From Microbacterium helvum (GTDB lineage Bacteria; Actinomycetota; Actinomycetes; Actinomycetales; Microbacteriaceae), in assembly GCF_014779795.1 (NCBI RefSeq), contig NZ_JACXZS010000004.1:1-64000 (forward strand): DNA of 64,000 nt. The letters are read 5' to 3'. Below, piece by piece: positions 26,778 through 37,733 of this stretch (position 1 is the stretch's first letter; each line of letters begins with the position of its first letter). Under the pieces are notes generated by a model that saw only the letters and a program-made list of their open reading frames with translations, was not told where the DNA came from and ran no database searches. The position numbers were made by a program, and so were the translations under genes.

Positions 26778-29363
26778 ATGTCCGACGCGCAGATTCCGGA
26801 GAAGCCCGCACTGGAGGGCCTCGAGAGCAAGTGGGATGACGCGTGGCGCGCGCAGGGAACCTATCTGTTCGATCGCGCCCGTGCCGCCGAGGTCGGCCGT
26901 GACGGCGTCTTCTCGATCGACACCCCGCCGCCCACGGCCTCCGGATCGCTGCACATCGGTCACGTCTTCTCGTTCACCCACACGGACCTCAAGGTGCGCT
27001 TCGAGCGCATGCGAGGCAAGACGGTGTTCTACCCGATGGGCTGGGACGACAACGGTCTTCCGACCGAGCGGCGCGTGCAGAACTACTACGGCGTGCGCTG
27101 CGACCCGTCGCTGCCGTACCAGGCCGACTTCACCCCGCCGTTCGAGGGCGGCGACAACAAGTCCAGCCGAGCTGCCGACCAGCTGCCGATCAGCCGCCGC
27201 AACTTCATCGAGCTGTGCGAGAAGCTCACCGTCGAGGACGAGAAGCACTTCGAGGCGCTGTTCCGTCAGCTCGGCCTCAGCGTCGACTGGACCCAGACCT
27301 ACCGCACGATCTCGGACGACACGATCCGCACCAGCCAGCTCGCGTTCCTGCGCAACCTCGAGCGCGGCGAGGCGTATCAGGATCTCGCGCCCACCATGTG
27401 GGACATCGACTTCCGCACTGCGATCGCGCAGGCCGAGCTCGAGGAGCGCGAGCAGCCCGCCGCTTTCCACCGCGTGGCGTTCCACCGCACCGACGGCGCC
27501 GGCGACGTGCACATCGAGACCACCCGCCCCGAGCTGCTCCCCGCGTGCGTGGCCCTCGTGGCGCACCCCGACGACGAGCGCTACCAGCCGCTGTTCGGCT
27601 CGACCGTGCGCACGCCTCTCTTCGACGTCGAGGTGCCCGTGCTCGCGCACCCGCTCGCGCAGCCCGACAAGGGCTCCGGCATCGCCATGATCTGCACGTT
27701 CGGCGATGTGACCGACATCGTCTGGTGGCGCGAGCTGCAACTGCCGAACCGCACCATCCTCGGCCTCGACGGCCGCGTCCTCACCGACGCGCCTGAGGTG
27801 ATCGTGACGGATGCCGGCAGAGCGGCGTACGCCGAGCTCGCGGGCAAGACCGTGTTCAGCGCGAAGAAGCGCATCGTGGAGCTGCTGCAGGAGTCGGGCG
27901 AGCTGATCGGCGCCCCGAAGCCGTTCACGCACGTCGTGAAGTTCTACGAGAAGGGCGATCGCCCGATGGAGATCGTCTCGACGCGCCAGTGGTACATCCG
28001 CAACGGCGCCCGCGACGAGGCGCTGCGCGAGAAGCTCATCACGCTCGGGCAGGGCATGTCGTGGCATCCCGACTTCATGCGCGTGCGATACGAGAACTGG
28101 ACCAACGGACTGACCGGCGACTGGCTCGTGTCGCGCCAGCGCTTCTTCGGCGTCCCGATCCCGCTGTGGTACGCGCTCGACGAGAACGGCGAGCGCGACT
28201 ACGACCGCGTGCTCGTCCCCGATCTGTCGTCGCTGCCGGTAGACCCGTCCACCGACGTACCGCCGGGGTACACCGCCGAGCAGCGCGGCATCGCAGGCGG
28301 CTTCGACGGCGAGAAGGACATCTTCGACACGTGGGCCACGTCGTCGCTGACGCCGCAGCTCGCCGGCGGCTGGGAGCGCGATCCCGAGCTGTGGAACCTC
28401 GTCGCACCGTTCGACGTGCGACCGCAGGGTCAGGACATCATCCGCACCTGGCTGTTCTCGACGATGCTGCGCAGCGCCCTCGAGGACGACCGCGCCCCAT
28501 GGACGGATGCCGCCATCTCGGGCTTCATCGTCGACCCCGACCGCAAGAAGATGTCGAAGTCGAAGGGCAACGTGGTCACGCCCGCCGACATCCTGTCGCA
28601 GCACGGCTCGGACGCGGTGCGGTACTGGGCGGCGTCGAGCCGCCTGGGCACGGACGCCGCGTTCGACCCGCAGAACCCGACGCAGATCAAGATCGGCCGG
28701 CGACTGGCGATCAAGGTGCTCAACGCCGCCAAGTTCGTGCTGTCGTTCCCGGTGCCTGAGGGCGCCGAGGTCACTCACGCGCTCGACGCGTCGATGCTCG
28801 CGACGCTCCACGGCGTGGTGCGCGAAGCGACCAAGGCGTACGAGAACTACGACCACGCACGCGCCCTCGAAGTGACCGAGTCCTTCTTCTGGACGTTCTG
28901 CGACGACTACCTCGAACTCGTCAAGGAGCGCGCGTACAACCAGACCGACGCGGGTCAGGCCTCGGCCGCCCTTGCGCTGCGACTGGCGCTGTCGGCGCTG
29001 CTGCGCCTGCTCGCGCCGGTGCTGTCGTTCGCGACCGAAGAGGCGTGGTCGTGGTTCAACGTCGGTTCCGTGCACACGGCCGAGTGGCCGGTCGCTCCCG
29101 ACGAGGAGTGGGGCGACCCCGCGGTCCTGACCTCGGCCAGTGCGGCGCTCATCGGCATCCGTCGCGCCAAGACCGAGGCGAAGGCATCCCAGAAGACGCC
29201 GGTGACGACCCTCACCCTGCGTGCCGACGATCGGACCATCGCGAACCTTCGGCTCGCCGAGGGCGATCTGCGTGCAGTCGGACGCATCGAGACCCTCGAG
29301 CTTCTCGACGGCTGGAACGAGCTCGTGATCGATCGGGTCGACCTCGCCCCGCAGGAGGCCTGA
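26778..29363 (+). CDS. valS: Valyl-tRNA synthetase
   Basis: 861 residues from the ATG at 26778 (GAGGAG upstream). Class I motifs PPPTASGSLHIGHVFSF (HIGH) and DRKKMSKSKGNVV (KMSKS) are intact, with the editing domain between (HIETTRPELLPACVALVAHP) and an anticodon-binding C-terminal part. The usual long C-terminal coiled coil of many bacterial ValS is short or absent; the ending looks compact. It charges tRNA-Val. A small conserved-looking gene follows after one base. Confidence 0.97.
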   Translation: MSDAQIPEKPALEGLESKWDDAWRAQGTYLFDRARAAEVGRDGVFSIDTPPPTASGSLHIGHVFSFTHTDLKVRFERMRGKTVFYPMGWDDNGLPTERRVQNYYGVRCDPSLPYQADFTPPFEGGDNKSSRAADQLPISRRNFIELCEKLTVEDEKHFEALFRQLGLSVDWTQTYRTISDDTIRTSQLAFLRNLERGEAYQDLAPTMWDIDFRTAIAQAELEEREQPAAFHRVAFHRTDGAGDVHIETTRPELLPACVALVAHPDDERYQPLFGSTVRTPLFDVEVPVLAHPLAQPDKGSGIAMICTFGDVTDIVWWRELQLPNRTILGLDGRVLTDAPEVIVTDAGRAAYAELAGKTVFSAKKRIVELLQESGELIGAPKPFTHVVKFYEKGDRPMEIVSTRQWYIRNGARDEALREKLITLGQGMSWHPDFMRVRYENWTNGLTGDWLVSRQRFFGVPIPLWYALDENGERDYDRVLVPDLSSLPVDPSTDVPPGYTAEQRGIAGGFDGEKDIFDTWATSSLTPQLAGGWERDPELWNLVAPFDVRPQGQDIIRTWLFSTMLRSALEDDRAPWTDAAISGFIVDPDRKKMSKSKGNVVTPADILSQHGSDAVRYWAASSRLGTDAAFDPQNPTQIKIGRRLAIKVLNAAKFVLSFPVPEGAEVTHALDASMLATLHGVVREATKAYENYDHARALEVTESFFWTFCDDYLELVKERAYNQTDAGQASAALALRLALSALLRLLAPVLSFATEEAWSWFNVGSVHTAEWPVAPDEEWGDPAVLTSASAALIGIRRAKTEAKASQKTPVTTLTLRADDRTIANLRLAEGDLRAVGRIETLELLDGWNELVIDRVDLAPQEA

Positions 29364-29364
29364 C

Positions 29365-29604
29365 ATGCAGCTCGGCACGCGCTGGACCGCAGGCGACCAG
29401 CCTCCCGCCGCCGTCCCGCAGGAGCTGCACGAGCAGCTCACGGCCGTCGAGCGGGATCTGCCGCCCGGAACCCCCGCGCCGCGGTGGACCCTGACCTGGC
29501 TCGAGGGCCGCCCGGTCGCCGAGCTCGACACCGGCGTCATCGTGACGGTCGACCGGTCCGGCGCAGTCGTGGTGCGCCACGACGACGAGGACGAGTTCGC
29601 CTGA
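29365..29604 (+). CDS. Small acidic hypothetical protein downstream of valS
   Basis: 79 residues: MQLGTRWTAGDQPPAAVPQ, a middle WTLTWLEGRPVAELDTGVIVTVD that looks like a small beta sheet, and an acidic end DDEDEFA. It begins one base after the valS stop and ends just before a strong terminator, so it shares the valS transcript. I do not recognise a family. Confidence 0.75.
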   Translation: MQLGTRWTAGDQPPAAVPQELHEQLTAVERDLPPGTPAPRWTLTWLEGRPVAELDTGVIVTVDRSGAVVVRHDDEDEFA

Positions 29605-29615
29605 CCGTCGCCGCA

Positions 29616-29659
29616 TACGACGAGGGCCCACGAACCGCGGTTCGTGGGCCCTCGTCGTA
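29616..29659. terminator. Bidirectional terminator
   Basis: A perfect 22-bp inverted repeat with no unpaired centre in the DNA (TACGACGAGGGCCCACGAAC and onwards), between the valS transcript and the convergent MFS gene, whose stop is 3 bases away. Confidence 0.85.
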
Positions 29660-29661
29660 GG

Positions 29662-31020
29662 TCAGGCGGCCGGGACCGCCCCGGCCTCGGCTCCCGCCTC
29701 GCGGGTGCCGACGATCAGCAGCCGCAGTGCGACGAGCGTGGCGACTGCGACGATCACCCCGGAGATCACGAAGGGCAGCTGAAGGCTGATCCTCGACACG
29801 AGCCCGCCCAGGAGCGTCGCGATCGGGAAGATCCCCCACGTCAGCATGCGCGTGATGCCGAGCACCCGGCCGAACAGGTGCGGTGGGATGATCTGCTGGC
29901 GCAGCGCGCCCCACGGCACGTTCCAGGTCGACACCGCGAAGGCCATGAGCGCGTACGCGGCGATCGCGAGGCCCACGTTCGGGGCGAGCCCGACCAGCAC
30001 GGACGAGACCGCGACGATGGCGTTGGCGGCGACCATCACCGGACCACGTCCGATCCACGCGACAAGGCGCGAGGCGAGCAGCGATCCGACGAGCGCGCCG
30101 ATGCCGATGCCCGCGGTCACGAAGCCGATCGCCACCGGGTCGACATGGTGGACGTCGAGGAAGAACAGCACCGTGACGGCCTGCGCGAACGACAGGCAGC
30201 ATCCGACGACGGACGTGAACACGACCATCGACCGCAGGTAGGTGTGGTGCCACAGGAATCGGATCGCCTCGTGCGCCGATACCGAGGTCTGCGCGACCGG
30301 AGCGGGCACAGGCTCGGACGTCGCTCCGGCGGGGGCGACATCGGGGGCGGTGGGGTCGGGCACGGTCTCGGGTGCGGGCTCGCGCAACGGCCGCGCCGCG
30401 GAGAGCGGCAGCATGAGAGCCAGCACGATGGGGATCAGGTAGGCGGCCCCGTCCACCCACAGCGGCACCGCCAGGGCGATGCCGAAGAGCACGCCGCCGA
30501 TGGGCGTGGCGATGAAGCTGTCGATCGTGATCTGCGCGGCCTGCATCCAGCCGTTCGCGCGGTCGAGCTGCTCGCGCTTCACGACGCCGGGGATGACCGC
30601 GTTCGTCGCATTGTCGAACAGCGTCTCGCCGAGTCCGAACACGAGTGTGCCGGCGAACAGCGCCCAGATCGACAGCGTGCCGGTGACCGTGAGGACGGCG
30701 AGAGCGAGCGCTGACGCGCCACGGAAGGCGTTCGCGATCGCCATCACGATGCGGCGATCGAAGCGGTCGACGATCATGCCGGCAGGCAGGCCGAAGAGCA
30801 GCCATGGCAGGAAGGCGAGGGCGCCGAGCACCGAGATCATCAGCGGATCGTGGGTGAGTGTCGTGGCGATGAGCGGGACGGCGGTGCGCCCGATGCCATC
30901 CGCCAGGTTGCTGAACGCGGCGGCGGTCCAGAGCTTGCCGAAGTCGCGGCCGAGCGGGACCCTGCGTGCCCGCCCGGCCGGCGACGCGGTCTTCGACGCG
31001 ATGCCGACGGAGTCGCTCAT
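29662..31020 (-). CDS. MFS transporter, multidrug/siderophore-exporter-like
   Basis: 452 residues, 12 likely helices split by a Pro/Ala-rich central loop (about 210-245). [23 protein letters not shown] is the loop 2-3 motif and [23 protein letters not shown] is typical of the EntS/DHA3-like subgroup of efflux pumps. The substrate is unknown. Its ATG overlaps the stop of the small Arg-rich gene (ATGA), and it is last in a three-gene operon headed by an ArsR-type regulator, consistent with inducible efflux. Confidence 0.9.
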   Translation of the reverse strand: MSDSVGIASKTASPAGRARRVPLGRDFGKLWTAAAFSNLADGIGRTAVPLIATTLTHDPLMISVLGALAFLPWLLFGLPAGMIVDRFDRRIVMAIANAFRGASALALAVLTVTGTLSIWALFAGTLVFGLGETLFDNATNAVIPGVVKREQLDRANGWMQAAQITIDSFIATPIGGVLFGIALAVPLWVDGAAYLIPIVLALMLPLSAARPLREPAPETVPDPTAPDVAPAGATSEPVPAPVAQTSVSAHEAIRFLWHHTYLRSMVVFTSVVGCCLSFAQAVTVLFFLDVHHVDPVAIGFVTAGIGIGALVGSLLASRLVAWIGRGPVMVAANAIVAVSSVLVGLAPNVGLAIAAYALMAFAVSTWNVPWGALRQQIIPPHLFGRVLGITRMLTWGIFPIATLLGGLVSRISLQLPFVISGVIVAVATLVALRLLIVGTREAGAEAGAVPAA

Positions 31021-31247
31021 CGCGGAAGCAGCCCCAGGGCGCCGCGTGCTTCGGCGGCTCCGCGGGTGGTGGCTGCGGCATCCTGAGCGACGATGGCCCG
31101 GCGCCGGCCGACGCTCGCGCGGCGCTCGAGGCGGGCGACGACGAACGCGTCGAGAGCGGATGCCGCCTGCAGCAGCGCACGATCGAACGCGGTGGTGCGG
31201 ACGACGGCGCGGGGCGAGGCGACGCGGTGGGCGGTGATGGTGGTCAT
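31017..31247 (-). CDS. Small Arg/Ala-rich protein between regulator and transporter
   Basis: 76 residues: [55 protein letters not shown] and onwards. It looks helical and basic, with no membrane segment. AAGGAGCG lies upstream of the ATG, which also overlaps the regulator's stop (ATGA). Function is unknown; the conserved-looking sandwich between a regulator and a pump suggests an accessory to one of them. Confidence 0.75.
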   Translation of the reverse strand: MTTITAHRVASPRAVVRTTAFDRALLQAASALDAFVVARLERRASVGRRRAIVAQDAAATTRGAAEARGALGLLPR

Positions 31248-31879
31248 GACAGCGCTCCTTGGTCTTCGAGCTCCGGAAGCGGGAAGAGGTCGGCCCGGAT
31301 GGTCACGGGACGGACGTTCTCGCCGGTCTGCGTGCGGTACTTGTCCACGGCGTCGTCGATCAGCGCCATGATGTTGCGGGAGAGTTCGGCGGACTGCTCC
31401 GGGGTGAGGCGGGCGGTGGCGGTGGAGATCATGCTCCCCTCCTGCCACTCCTCCTCCTCTTCGGCGAGACCGCGATCGATGAAGTGCATGAGCTGCTCCT
31501 GGCGGAGCTTGAAGAACTCGCCCATGACGATCTGCGTCGCGGCCCGGCCGGACGGTGTCTTGATGGCTTCGGCGTTCGCGAACGACACGCCACCCCTCGG
31601 ACGTTCCCACCAGCGCTCGCGGCCCGAGCCGCGCCCGTCCACCTCATGGATGAGGTCCTGCTTCGCGAGAGCGCGCAGGTGGTAGCTGGTCGAGCCCGAG
31701 GACTCCCCCAGCCGCTCGGCCAGCGAGCTCGCGGTCTGCGGGCCGTACTGGCTGAGGATGTCGTAGATCTTGACCCGCAGCGGGTGCGCCAGCGCCCGCA
31801 GAGCGCCGGCGTCGAGGACGCGGTCGCCGCGGGGATTCTCGGCTGCATCCTCCGCGGTGCGGGGGTTCTCGTCTTCCAT
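31244..31879 (-). CDS. ArsR-type winged-helix transcriptional regulator
   Basis: 211 residues. The DNA-binding domain at about 25-90 reads [51 protein letters not shown], the ArsR/winged-helix signature; the rest is a helical dimer or effector domain with an acidic EEEEEW stretch. There are no clustered Cys/His residues for metal. The ATG at 31879 is preceded by a TACAGT box. The intergenic region upstream carries CTTTGCA repeats, the probable binding sites, shared with the divergent M3 peptidase gene. Confidence 0.9.
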   Translation of the reverse strand: MEDENPRTAEDAAENPRGDRVLDAGALRALAHPLRVKIYDILSQYGPQTASSLAERLGESSGSTSYHLRALAKQDLIHEVDGRGSGRERWWERPRGGVSFANAEAIKTPSGRAATQIVMGEFFKLRQEQLMHFIDRGLAEEEEEWQEGSMISTATARLTPEQSAELSRNIMALIDDAVDKYRTQTGENVRPVTIRADLFPLPELEDQGALS

Positions 31880-31885
31880 GGCTCG

Positions 31886-31891
31886 ACTGTA
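31886..31891 (-). promoter_or_regulatory. -10 box of the ArsR-type regulator operon
   Basis: TACAGT on the minus strand, with TTGCAA 18 bases upstream as a possible -35. Both lie within or beside the CTTTGCA repeats, consistent with autoregulation. Confidence 0.45.
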
Positions 31892-31896
31892 GCGAA

Positions 31897-31945
31897 TGCA
31901 AAGACTTCTTTGCAAGTACTTCTTTGCAACTGTTTGTTTGCAAAG
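31897..31945. promoter_or_regulatory. Operator cluster of CTTTGCA repeats
   Basis: TGCAAAG-actt-CTTTGCA forms an inverted repeat (31897-31914); CTTTGCAA recurs at 31922-31929 and TTTGCAAAG at 31937-31945. The copies are about 14-15 bp apart. They sit between the divergent regulator and peptidase genes and are much more A/T-rich than their surroundings. Confidence 0.7.
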
Positions 31946-31972
31946 TTCTCTCGGGAAGATCTGCACGGGAAG

Positions 31973-31978
31973 TAGGCT
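31973..31978 (+). promoter_or_regulatory. -10 box for a leaderless M3 peptidase transcript
   Basis: TAGGCT seven bases before the ATG at 31986; no ribosome binding site in the gap. Confidence 0.5.
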
Positions 31979-31985
31979 GGCGTCC

Positions 31986-34037
31986 ATGGCGACCGACAAC
32001 CCGCTCCTGTCCCCCAGCACCCTTCCGTACGGCCTCCCCGATTACGGCGCGATCCGCCCCGAGCACTACCTTCCGGCCTTCGAGCAGGCGTTCGACGAGC
32101 ACAAGGCCGAGGTGTCTCGGATCACCGTGGTGCGCTCTATGCCGACGTTCGAGAACACGATGGTGCCGCTCGAGGCGAGCGGCCGGTTGCTGGGTGATGT
32201 GGCCCGCACGTTCTACACGGTGTCCTCGGCCGACGCGACCGACGAGATCCAGGCGATCGAAGAGCAGCTCGCACCCCTGATGTCGGCACACCAGGATTCG
32301 ATCCAGCTCGACTCCGCGCTGTTCTGGCGGATCAAGACGCTGCACGAGCAGCTCGACCAGCTCGATCTCGACGCCGAGCAGCGATACCTCGTGCAGCGGC
32401 ACTTCACGGAGATGTCGCACGCCGGTGCCGGTCTCGACGACGCTGCGAAGCAGCGGCTCACCGAGCTCAACCGGCGGCTGTCGACGCTGACCACTCAGTT
32501 CGAGAAGAACCTGCTCGCCGACACGAACGATCTGGCCGTCGTGTTCGACGACGCGGCCGAGCTCGACGGGCTCAGCGAGGGCGAGCTGTCGGCTGCCGCA
32601 CAGGCCGCCACGGACCGCGGCCTCGACGGCAAGTGGGTCGTCACGCTGACGCTGTTCACCGGGCACCCCTACCTGTCGAGCCTCACCGACAGGTCCTCGC
32701 GCGAGCGCCTGCTGGCGGCATCCTGCTCTCGCGGATCGCGCGGGAACGACCACGACAACCGTGCCACGCTGCTCGAGATCGTTCGGCTGCGGGCCGAGCG
32801 CGCCGCGTTGCTGGGCTACGACTCGCACGCCGCGTACATCACATCGGACGAGACCGCCGGCTCCCCCGCTGCCGTCCACGACCTGCTGCGCGAGCTCGCC
32901 GTGCCCGCGGCACGCAACGCCGTCCGCGAGCAGCGGAAGCTGCAGGCGATCGTCGACGCGGAGTCCGCGCCGTTCCCCATTGCGGCGCACGACTGGGCTT
33001 TCTACACCGAGAAGGTGCGTGCCGCCGAGTACGACCTCGACCGCGCCGCGCTGCGTCCGTGGTTCGAAGCCGAGCGCGTGCTGCAGGACGGTGTGTTCCG
33101 CGCGGCCACCGATCTGTACGGCATCACGTTCACGGAGCGCCACGACCTGCACGGCTACCACCCCGACACCCGCGTGTTCGAGGTGCACAACGCCGACGGA
33201 TCGCCGCTCGGGCTGTACGTGCTCGACCTGTACACGCGCGACACCAAGCGGGGCGGCGCCTGGATGAACTCGATCGTGCTGCAGTCGCGTCTGCGGGGCA
33301 CCGCCCCGATCGTGGTCAACAACCTCAACGTGCCGAAGCCGGCCGCCGGGCGGCCGACCCTGCTGAGCCTCGACGAGGTCACGACGCTGTTCCACGAGTT
33401 CGGGCACGCCCTGCACGGGCTCTTCGCGACCGTGACCTACCCGCACTTCGCAGGCACGAACGTGTTCCGCGACTTCGTCGAGTTCCCCAGCCAGGTCAAC
33501 GAGATGTGGATCTACTGGCCCGAGATCCTCGCGTCCTACGGGCGCCACATCGACACCGACGAGCCGCTGCCGGCCGACGTCGTCGAGAAGCTGCATGCGT
33601 CCGAGGCGTTCAACCAGGGCTTCGCGACCAGCGAGTACCTCGCCGCCGCCTGGCTGGACCAGGCATGGCACTCCCTGTCGTCCGCCGAGGCGGCAGCCGA
33701 CATCGACGTCGCCGCGTTCGAAGCCGCTGCGCTCGCAGACATCGGTCTCGACAACCCGGCCGTTCCCACGCGGTACTCGTCGACATACTTCGCGCATGTC
33801 TTCTCCGGCGGCTACAGCGCCGGGTACTACTCGTACATCTGGAGCGAGGTGCTCGACGCCGACACCGTCGAGTGGTTCCGCGAGAACGGCGGGCTTCGTC
33901 GCGAGAACGGCGATCGCTTCCGCGACCGCCTGCTGGGCGTCGGCGGCTCGAAGGACCCGCTCGAGGCCTACCGCGACTTCCGCGGACGGGATGCCGACAT
34001 CCAGCCGCTCTTGGAACGCCGAGGGCTCGCGGACTGA
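31986..34037 (+). CDS. M3 family zinc oligopeptidase (peptidyl-dipeptidase Dcp/OpdA type)
   Basis: 683 residues, normal for M3A peptidases. The zinc site is in TLFHEFGHALHGLFA (HExGH) with the third ligand Glu in a following helix. The C-terminal FSGGYSAGYYSYIWSEVLDAD segment is typical of the family's substrate-binding tyrosines. It degrades short peptides in the cytoplasm; no signal peptide is present. It is divergent from the ArsR-type regulator and shares the repeat-rich control region. Start ATG at 31986, seven bases after a TAGGCT box. Confidence 0.95.
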   Translation: MATDNPLLSPSTLPYGLPDYGAIRPEHYLPAFEQAFDEHKAEVSRITVVRSMPTFENTMVPLEASGRLLGDVARTFYTVSSADATDEIQAIEEQLAPLMSAHQDSIQLDSALFWRIKTLHEQLDQLDLDAEQRYLVQRHFTEMSHAGAGLDDAAKQRLTELNRRLSTLTTQFEKNLLADTNDLAVVFDDAAELDGLSEGELSAAAQAATDRGLDGKWVVTLTLFTGHPYLSSLTDRSSRERLLAASCSRGSRGNDHDNRATLLEIVRLRAERAALLGYDSHAAYITSDETAGSPAAVHDLLRELAVPAARNAVREQRKLQAIVDAESAPFPIAAHDWAFYTEKVRAAEYDLDRAALRPWFEAERVLQDGVFRAATDLYGITFTERHDLHGYHPDTRVFEVHNADGSPLGLYVLDLYTRDTKRGGAWMNSIVLQSRLRGTAPIVVNNLNVPKPAAGRPTLLSLDEVTTLFHEFGHALHGLFATVTYPHFAGTNVFRDFVEFPSQVNEMWIYWPEILASYGRHIDTDEPLPADVVEKLHASEAFNQGFATSEYLAAAWLDQAWHSLSSAEAAADIDVAAFEAAALADIGLDNPAVPTRYSSTYFAHVFSGGYSAGYYSYIWSEVLDADTVEWFRENGGLRRENGDRFRDRLLGVGGSKDPLEAYRDFRGRDADIQPLLERRGLAD

Positions 34038-34044
34038 TCCCGTT

Positions 34045-34078
34045 GGCGGGCGCTGCGGTGTGCACCGCCGCGCCCGCC
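34045..34078. terminator. Terminator between M3 peptidase and epoxide hydrolase
   Basis: GGCGGGCG / CGCCCGCC outer stem and CGGTG / CACCG inner stem separated by a three-base internal loop, between convergent genes. Confidence 0.6.
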
Positions 34079-34098
34079 TGCGGATCCGCCCGCCGCGT

Positions 34099-35217
34099 TC
34101 AGACGAGTGCGAGCTCCCGCGCGAAAGCACGCACGCGCTCGGCCATGGCTGCCGGCACTTCGGCGACCGTGAAATGGCCGCCTTCGTCCAGCCGCTCGAA
34201 GGCGCGCAGGTCCACGTAGAACCTTCGGGCGAGGGACTCTGGATAGTCCCACTCGTGCCGCTGGATGTGGACGGATGCCGGCACCTGGACAGCGGGCATC
34301 TCGTCGGGCTGGTCCGCGCCCTCGTAGTACGGGCGGAACGACGTGCCGATGCTCTGGGTGGTCCAGTAGATCATCGCCTCGGTGAGGATGCGGTCACGGT
34401 CGATGCGCCGTTCGACCATCCGCGGGTCGCCCTCGGGGGTGTCGCTCCACTCCACCAGCTTCTCGGCCAGCCACGCCACGAGTCCGGCGGGCGAATCGTT
34501 GAGGCCGGCTGCGAGCGTGTCGGGACGCGTGGCCTGCACGTGTCCATAAGCGCCGTTCGCCCCGCCCCAGCTGTCGAGACGCTCGAAGAACGCCACTTCG
34601 TCGGGCGCGGTGAGCAGAGGCCGCTCAGCCCGCGACGGGAAGTGCGAGTGCGTCGCGACGACTCCCGCGACCGCCTCGGGGTAGCTGCCCGCGATGAGGT
34701 CGTTGACGTTGGCCGACACGTCCTCGCCGTACGTGAGGTACCGGCGGTAGCCGAGCACCTCCGTCATGAGCGTGTGCATCGTCGCTGCGAGCCGCTTCTC
34801 GGTGATGGGCCCCTGCGCGTAGGCGGTCGAGAAGCCGAACCCCGGGAAGCTCGGCACCACCACATCGAAGTCCGGCAGAAGGTCGGCGAAGTCCAGCTGG
34901 AGGGCGAACGTGTGGGGCCAGCCGTGCATGAGCAGCAGCGCGGGCGCATCGGGGCGGTCCGACCGCAGGTGCACGAAGTGCAGAGTGGTGTCATCGATGT
35001 CGACGAGGAACTGCGGATGCGCGTTCAGCCACGCCTCACGCGCACGCCAGTCCCACGCGCGCCAGCTCGCGACGAGCTCGCTGAGGTAGTCCGCCGACAT
35101 CCCCGCGGGCGGCCGCCGCGGCGAATCGGGCAGCGGCCGGAACCGGTCGAGGCGGTCGTTGAGGTCGGCGAGCTCGGCATCGGCGACGGTGATCGTGAAC
35201 GGCTGCGGAGTGGACAT
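34099..35217 (-). CDS. Epoxide hydrolase, EPHX1-like alpha/beta hydrolase
   Basis: 372 residues. The N-terminal EHN segment (FTITVADAELADLNDRLDRFRP) precedes an alpha/beta-hydrolase fold: oxyanion HGWPHTF, FPGFGFST, the nucleophile Asp in YGEDVSANV, and the catalytic His near the end in EGGHFTVAEVP. The Asp identifies an epoxide hydrolase, although the usual aromatic after it (GGDWG) is Val here. It opens an epoxide to a diol; substrate unknown. It stands alone on its strand with the serine hydrolase gene upstream. Confidence 0.9.
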   Translation of the reverse strand: MSTPQPFTITVADAELADLNDRLDRFRPLPDSPRRPPAGMSADYLSELVASWRAWDWRAREAWLNAHPQFLVDIDDTTLHFVHLRSDRPDAPALLLMHGWPHTFALQLDFADLLPDFDVVVPSFPGFGFSTAYAQGPITEKRLAATMHTLMTEVLGYRRYLTYGEDVSANVNDLIAGSYPEAVAGVVATHSHFPSRAERPLLTAPDEVAFFERLDSWGGANGAYGHVQATRPDTLAAGLNDSPAGLVAWLAEKLVEWSDTPEGDPRMVERRIDRDRILTEAMIYWTTQSIGTSFRPYYEGADQPDEMPAVQVPASVHIQRHEWDYPESLARRFYVDLRAFERLDEGGHFTVAEVPAAMAERVRAFARELALV

Positions 35218-35251
35218 GCGCCGACGCTACGCGCAGGCTCCGACATCCCTG

Positions 35252-36226
35252 TCAGCGCGACGACGACCGCACTGCTGCCATGAGCGACTTCACCCGGGCG
35301 AAGGTCGGCACCTCGACATTGGCGAGGCCCGTCACCGTCGCCGCGGTGCGCGGGTCGTGCCTGCTCGAGGCGGTGACCCCGTGGTCGCCGCCCGACAGCA
35401 GGAGGTCCTCGCCATCGAGCCAGATTCCCCGGCCGTAGCCCATCCCGTCGCCGGCGTCGTCCGTGACGGTCTCGGTGGCCAGGGCCGCGAGCTCTGCCGG
35501 CAGGATGCGCCCGCCGCGCAGAGCGAGCCAGAAGCGGTGCAGGTCACCCACCGTCGAGTGCGCCCCGCCGTCGCCTGACCCCTGCACCGGAAGCTCGAAC
35601 ACGTTGGTGCGCCCGTCGTCCTTGTACCCGGTCGCGGTCTGCGGCGGAAGGGAGTCGGAGCGCGGCATCGAGGATGCGGTCATGTCGGCGGGTGCGAACA
35701 CCCGCTGCGCAACGAGCTCGGGGAACGGCGTGCCCGACACGCGCTCGGCGAGGATCGCGAGCACGACGTAGCCGCCGTTGCAGTATGAGAACCGTTCGCC
35801 CGCGCGGAACTTCGTCTCGAAGCCGTCGAGCACCGCGAGGTATGCGGGGGTCGAGTCGAGCTGCTGGACCGGCACCGTCATGGGAGCCAGGGCGTCGATC
35901 TCTTCGTCGAGGTAGTCGCCGATGCCGGAGCGGTGCGTCAGCAGGTGGTCGATCGTGACGTCGTCCGCGATGAGCGGAAGGTCGTCACGGAGGATCTCGC
36001 GCGCGGTCGTGCCGAGGCTCAGCAGACCGTCGCCGACGAGCGAGAGCACCGTGAGCGCCGTGAACGTCTTGGTGCCGCTGGCCAGCCCGAACCGCGTGTC
36101 GGGAGTGTGGGGAACGCTCCACGTCCGGTCGGCCATGCCCACGGCCCACTCGCCGAGCACCTCGTCGCCGCGGCGCGCGCTCATGACGCCGCTGAAGCCA
36201 TCGAGGTCAGGTTCCAGATCGGCCAT
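35252..36226 (-). CDS. Serine hydrolase, class C beta-lactamase / D-Ala-D-Ala carboxypeptidase fold
   Basis: 324 residues. The catalytic SxxK is SGTK in [13 protein letters not shown], the YxN motif is YCN in [14 protein letters not shown], and a GGDHGV stretch near the C-terminus stands in for the KTG box. There is no signal peptide, so this is more likely a cytoplasmic esterase or peptidase-like enzyme than a secreted resistance beta-lactamase. It is encoded 27 bases after clpX and probably has its own expression. Confidence 0.88.
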   Translation of the reverse strand: MADLEPDLDGFSGVMSARRGDEVLGEWAVGMADRTWSVPHTPDTRFGLASGTKTFTALTVLSLVGDGLLSLGTTAREILRDDLPLIADDVTIDHLLTHRSGIGDYLDEEIDALAPMTVPVQQLDSTPAYLAVLDGFETKFRAGERFSYCNGGYVVLAILAERVSGTPFPELVAQRVFAPADMTASSMPRSDSLPPQTATGYKDDGRTNVFELPVQGSGDGGAHSTVGDLHRFWLALRGGRILPAELAALATETVTDDAGDGMGYGRGIWLDGEDLLLSGGDHGVTASSRHDPRTAATVTGLANVEVPTFARVKSLMAAVRSSSR

Positions 36227-36253
36227 CGCGTACCCTCGTGGGAGCGGATCGGG

Positions 36254-37522
<1,269 letters not shown>

Positions 37523-37570
37523 GAGGCTCCTCCTCGTCGCGTCCGGGGGAAGCCCCCCAGCTGTCCTCCG

Positions 37571-37576
37571 AGCCTA
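37571..37576 (-). promoter_or_regulatory. clpX -10 box
   Basis: TAGGCT on the minus strand, about 48 bases before the clpX ATG; the clpP terminator lies further upstream, so clpX appears to be transcribed separately. Confidence 0.5.
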
Positions 37577-37669
37577 ATAGCTGACGCCGACATGCGGCGG
37601 CATTGCGACGCACGTTGTGGACGACCGGGGGTTCGCGGTGAGCGGAACGCGCACGCCGCACAACGAAAC

Positions 37670-37704
37670 GCCCCGCCGCCCGGACGATCCGGGAGGCGGG
37701 GCGT
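37670..37704. terminator. Terminator after the clpP genes
   Basis: CGCCCCGCC-g-CCCGGA / TCCGGG-a-GGCGGGGCG with one mismatch, 15 base pairs, between clpP2 and clpX. Confidence 0.75.
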
Positions 37705-37733
37705 GACAGCATCCCGCTGAGCGCGCCGAAGGG

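Noticed and set aside
26733..29540. A 935-residue open frame on the minus strand
   Set aside because: Antisense to valS, His/Arg/Asp-rich shadow sequence with no ribosome binding site.
35252..36226. Antibiotic-resistance beta-lactamase
   Set aside because: The SxxK/YxN fold is shared with many esterases and peptidases; there is no export signal and no resistance context.
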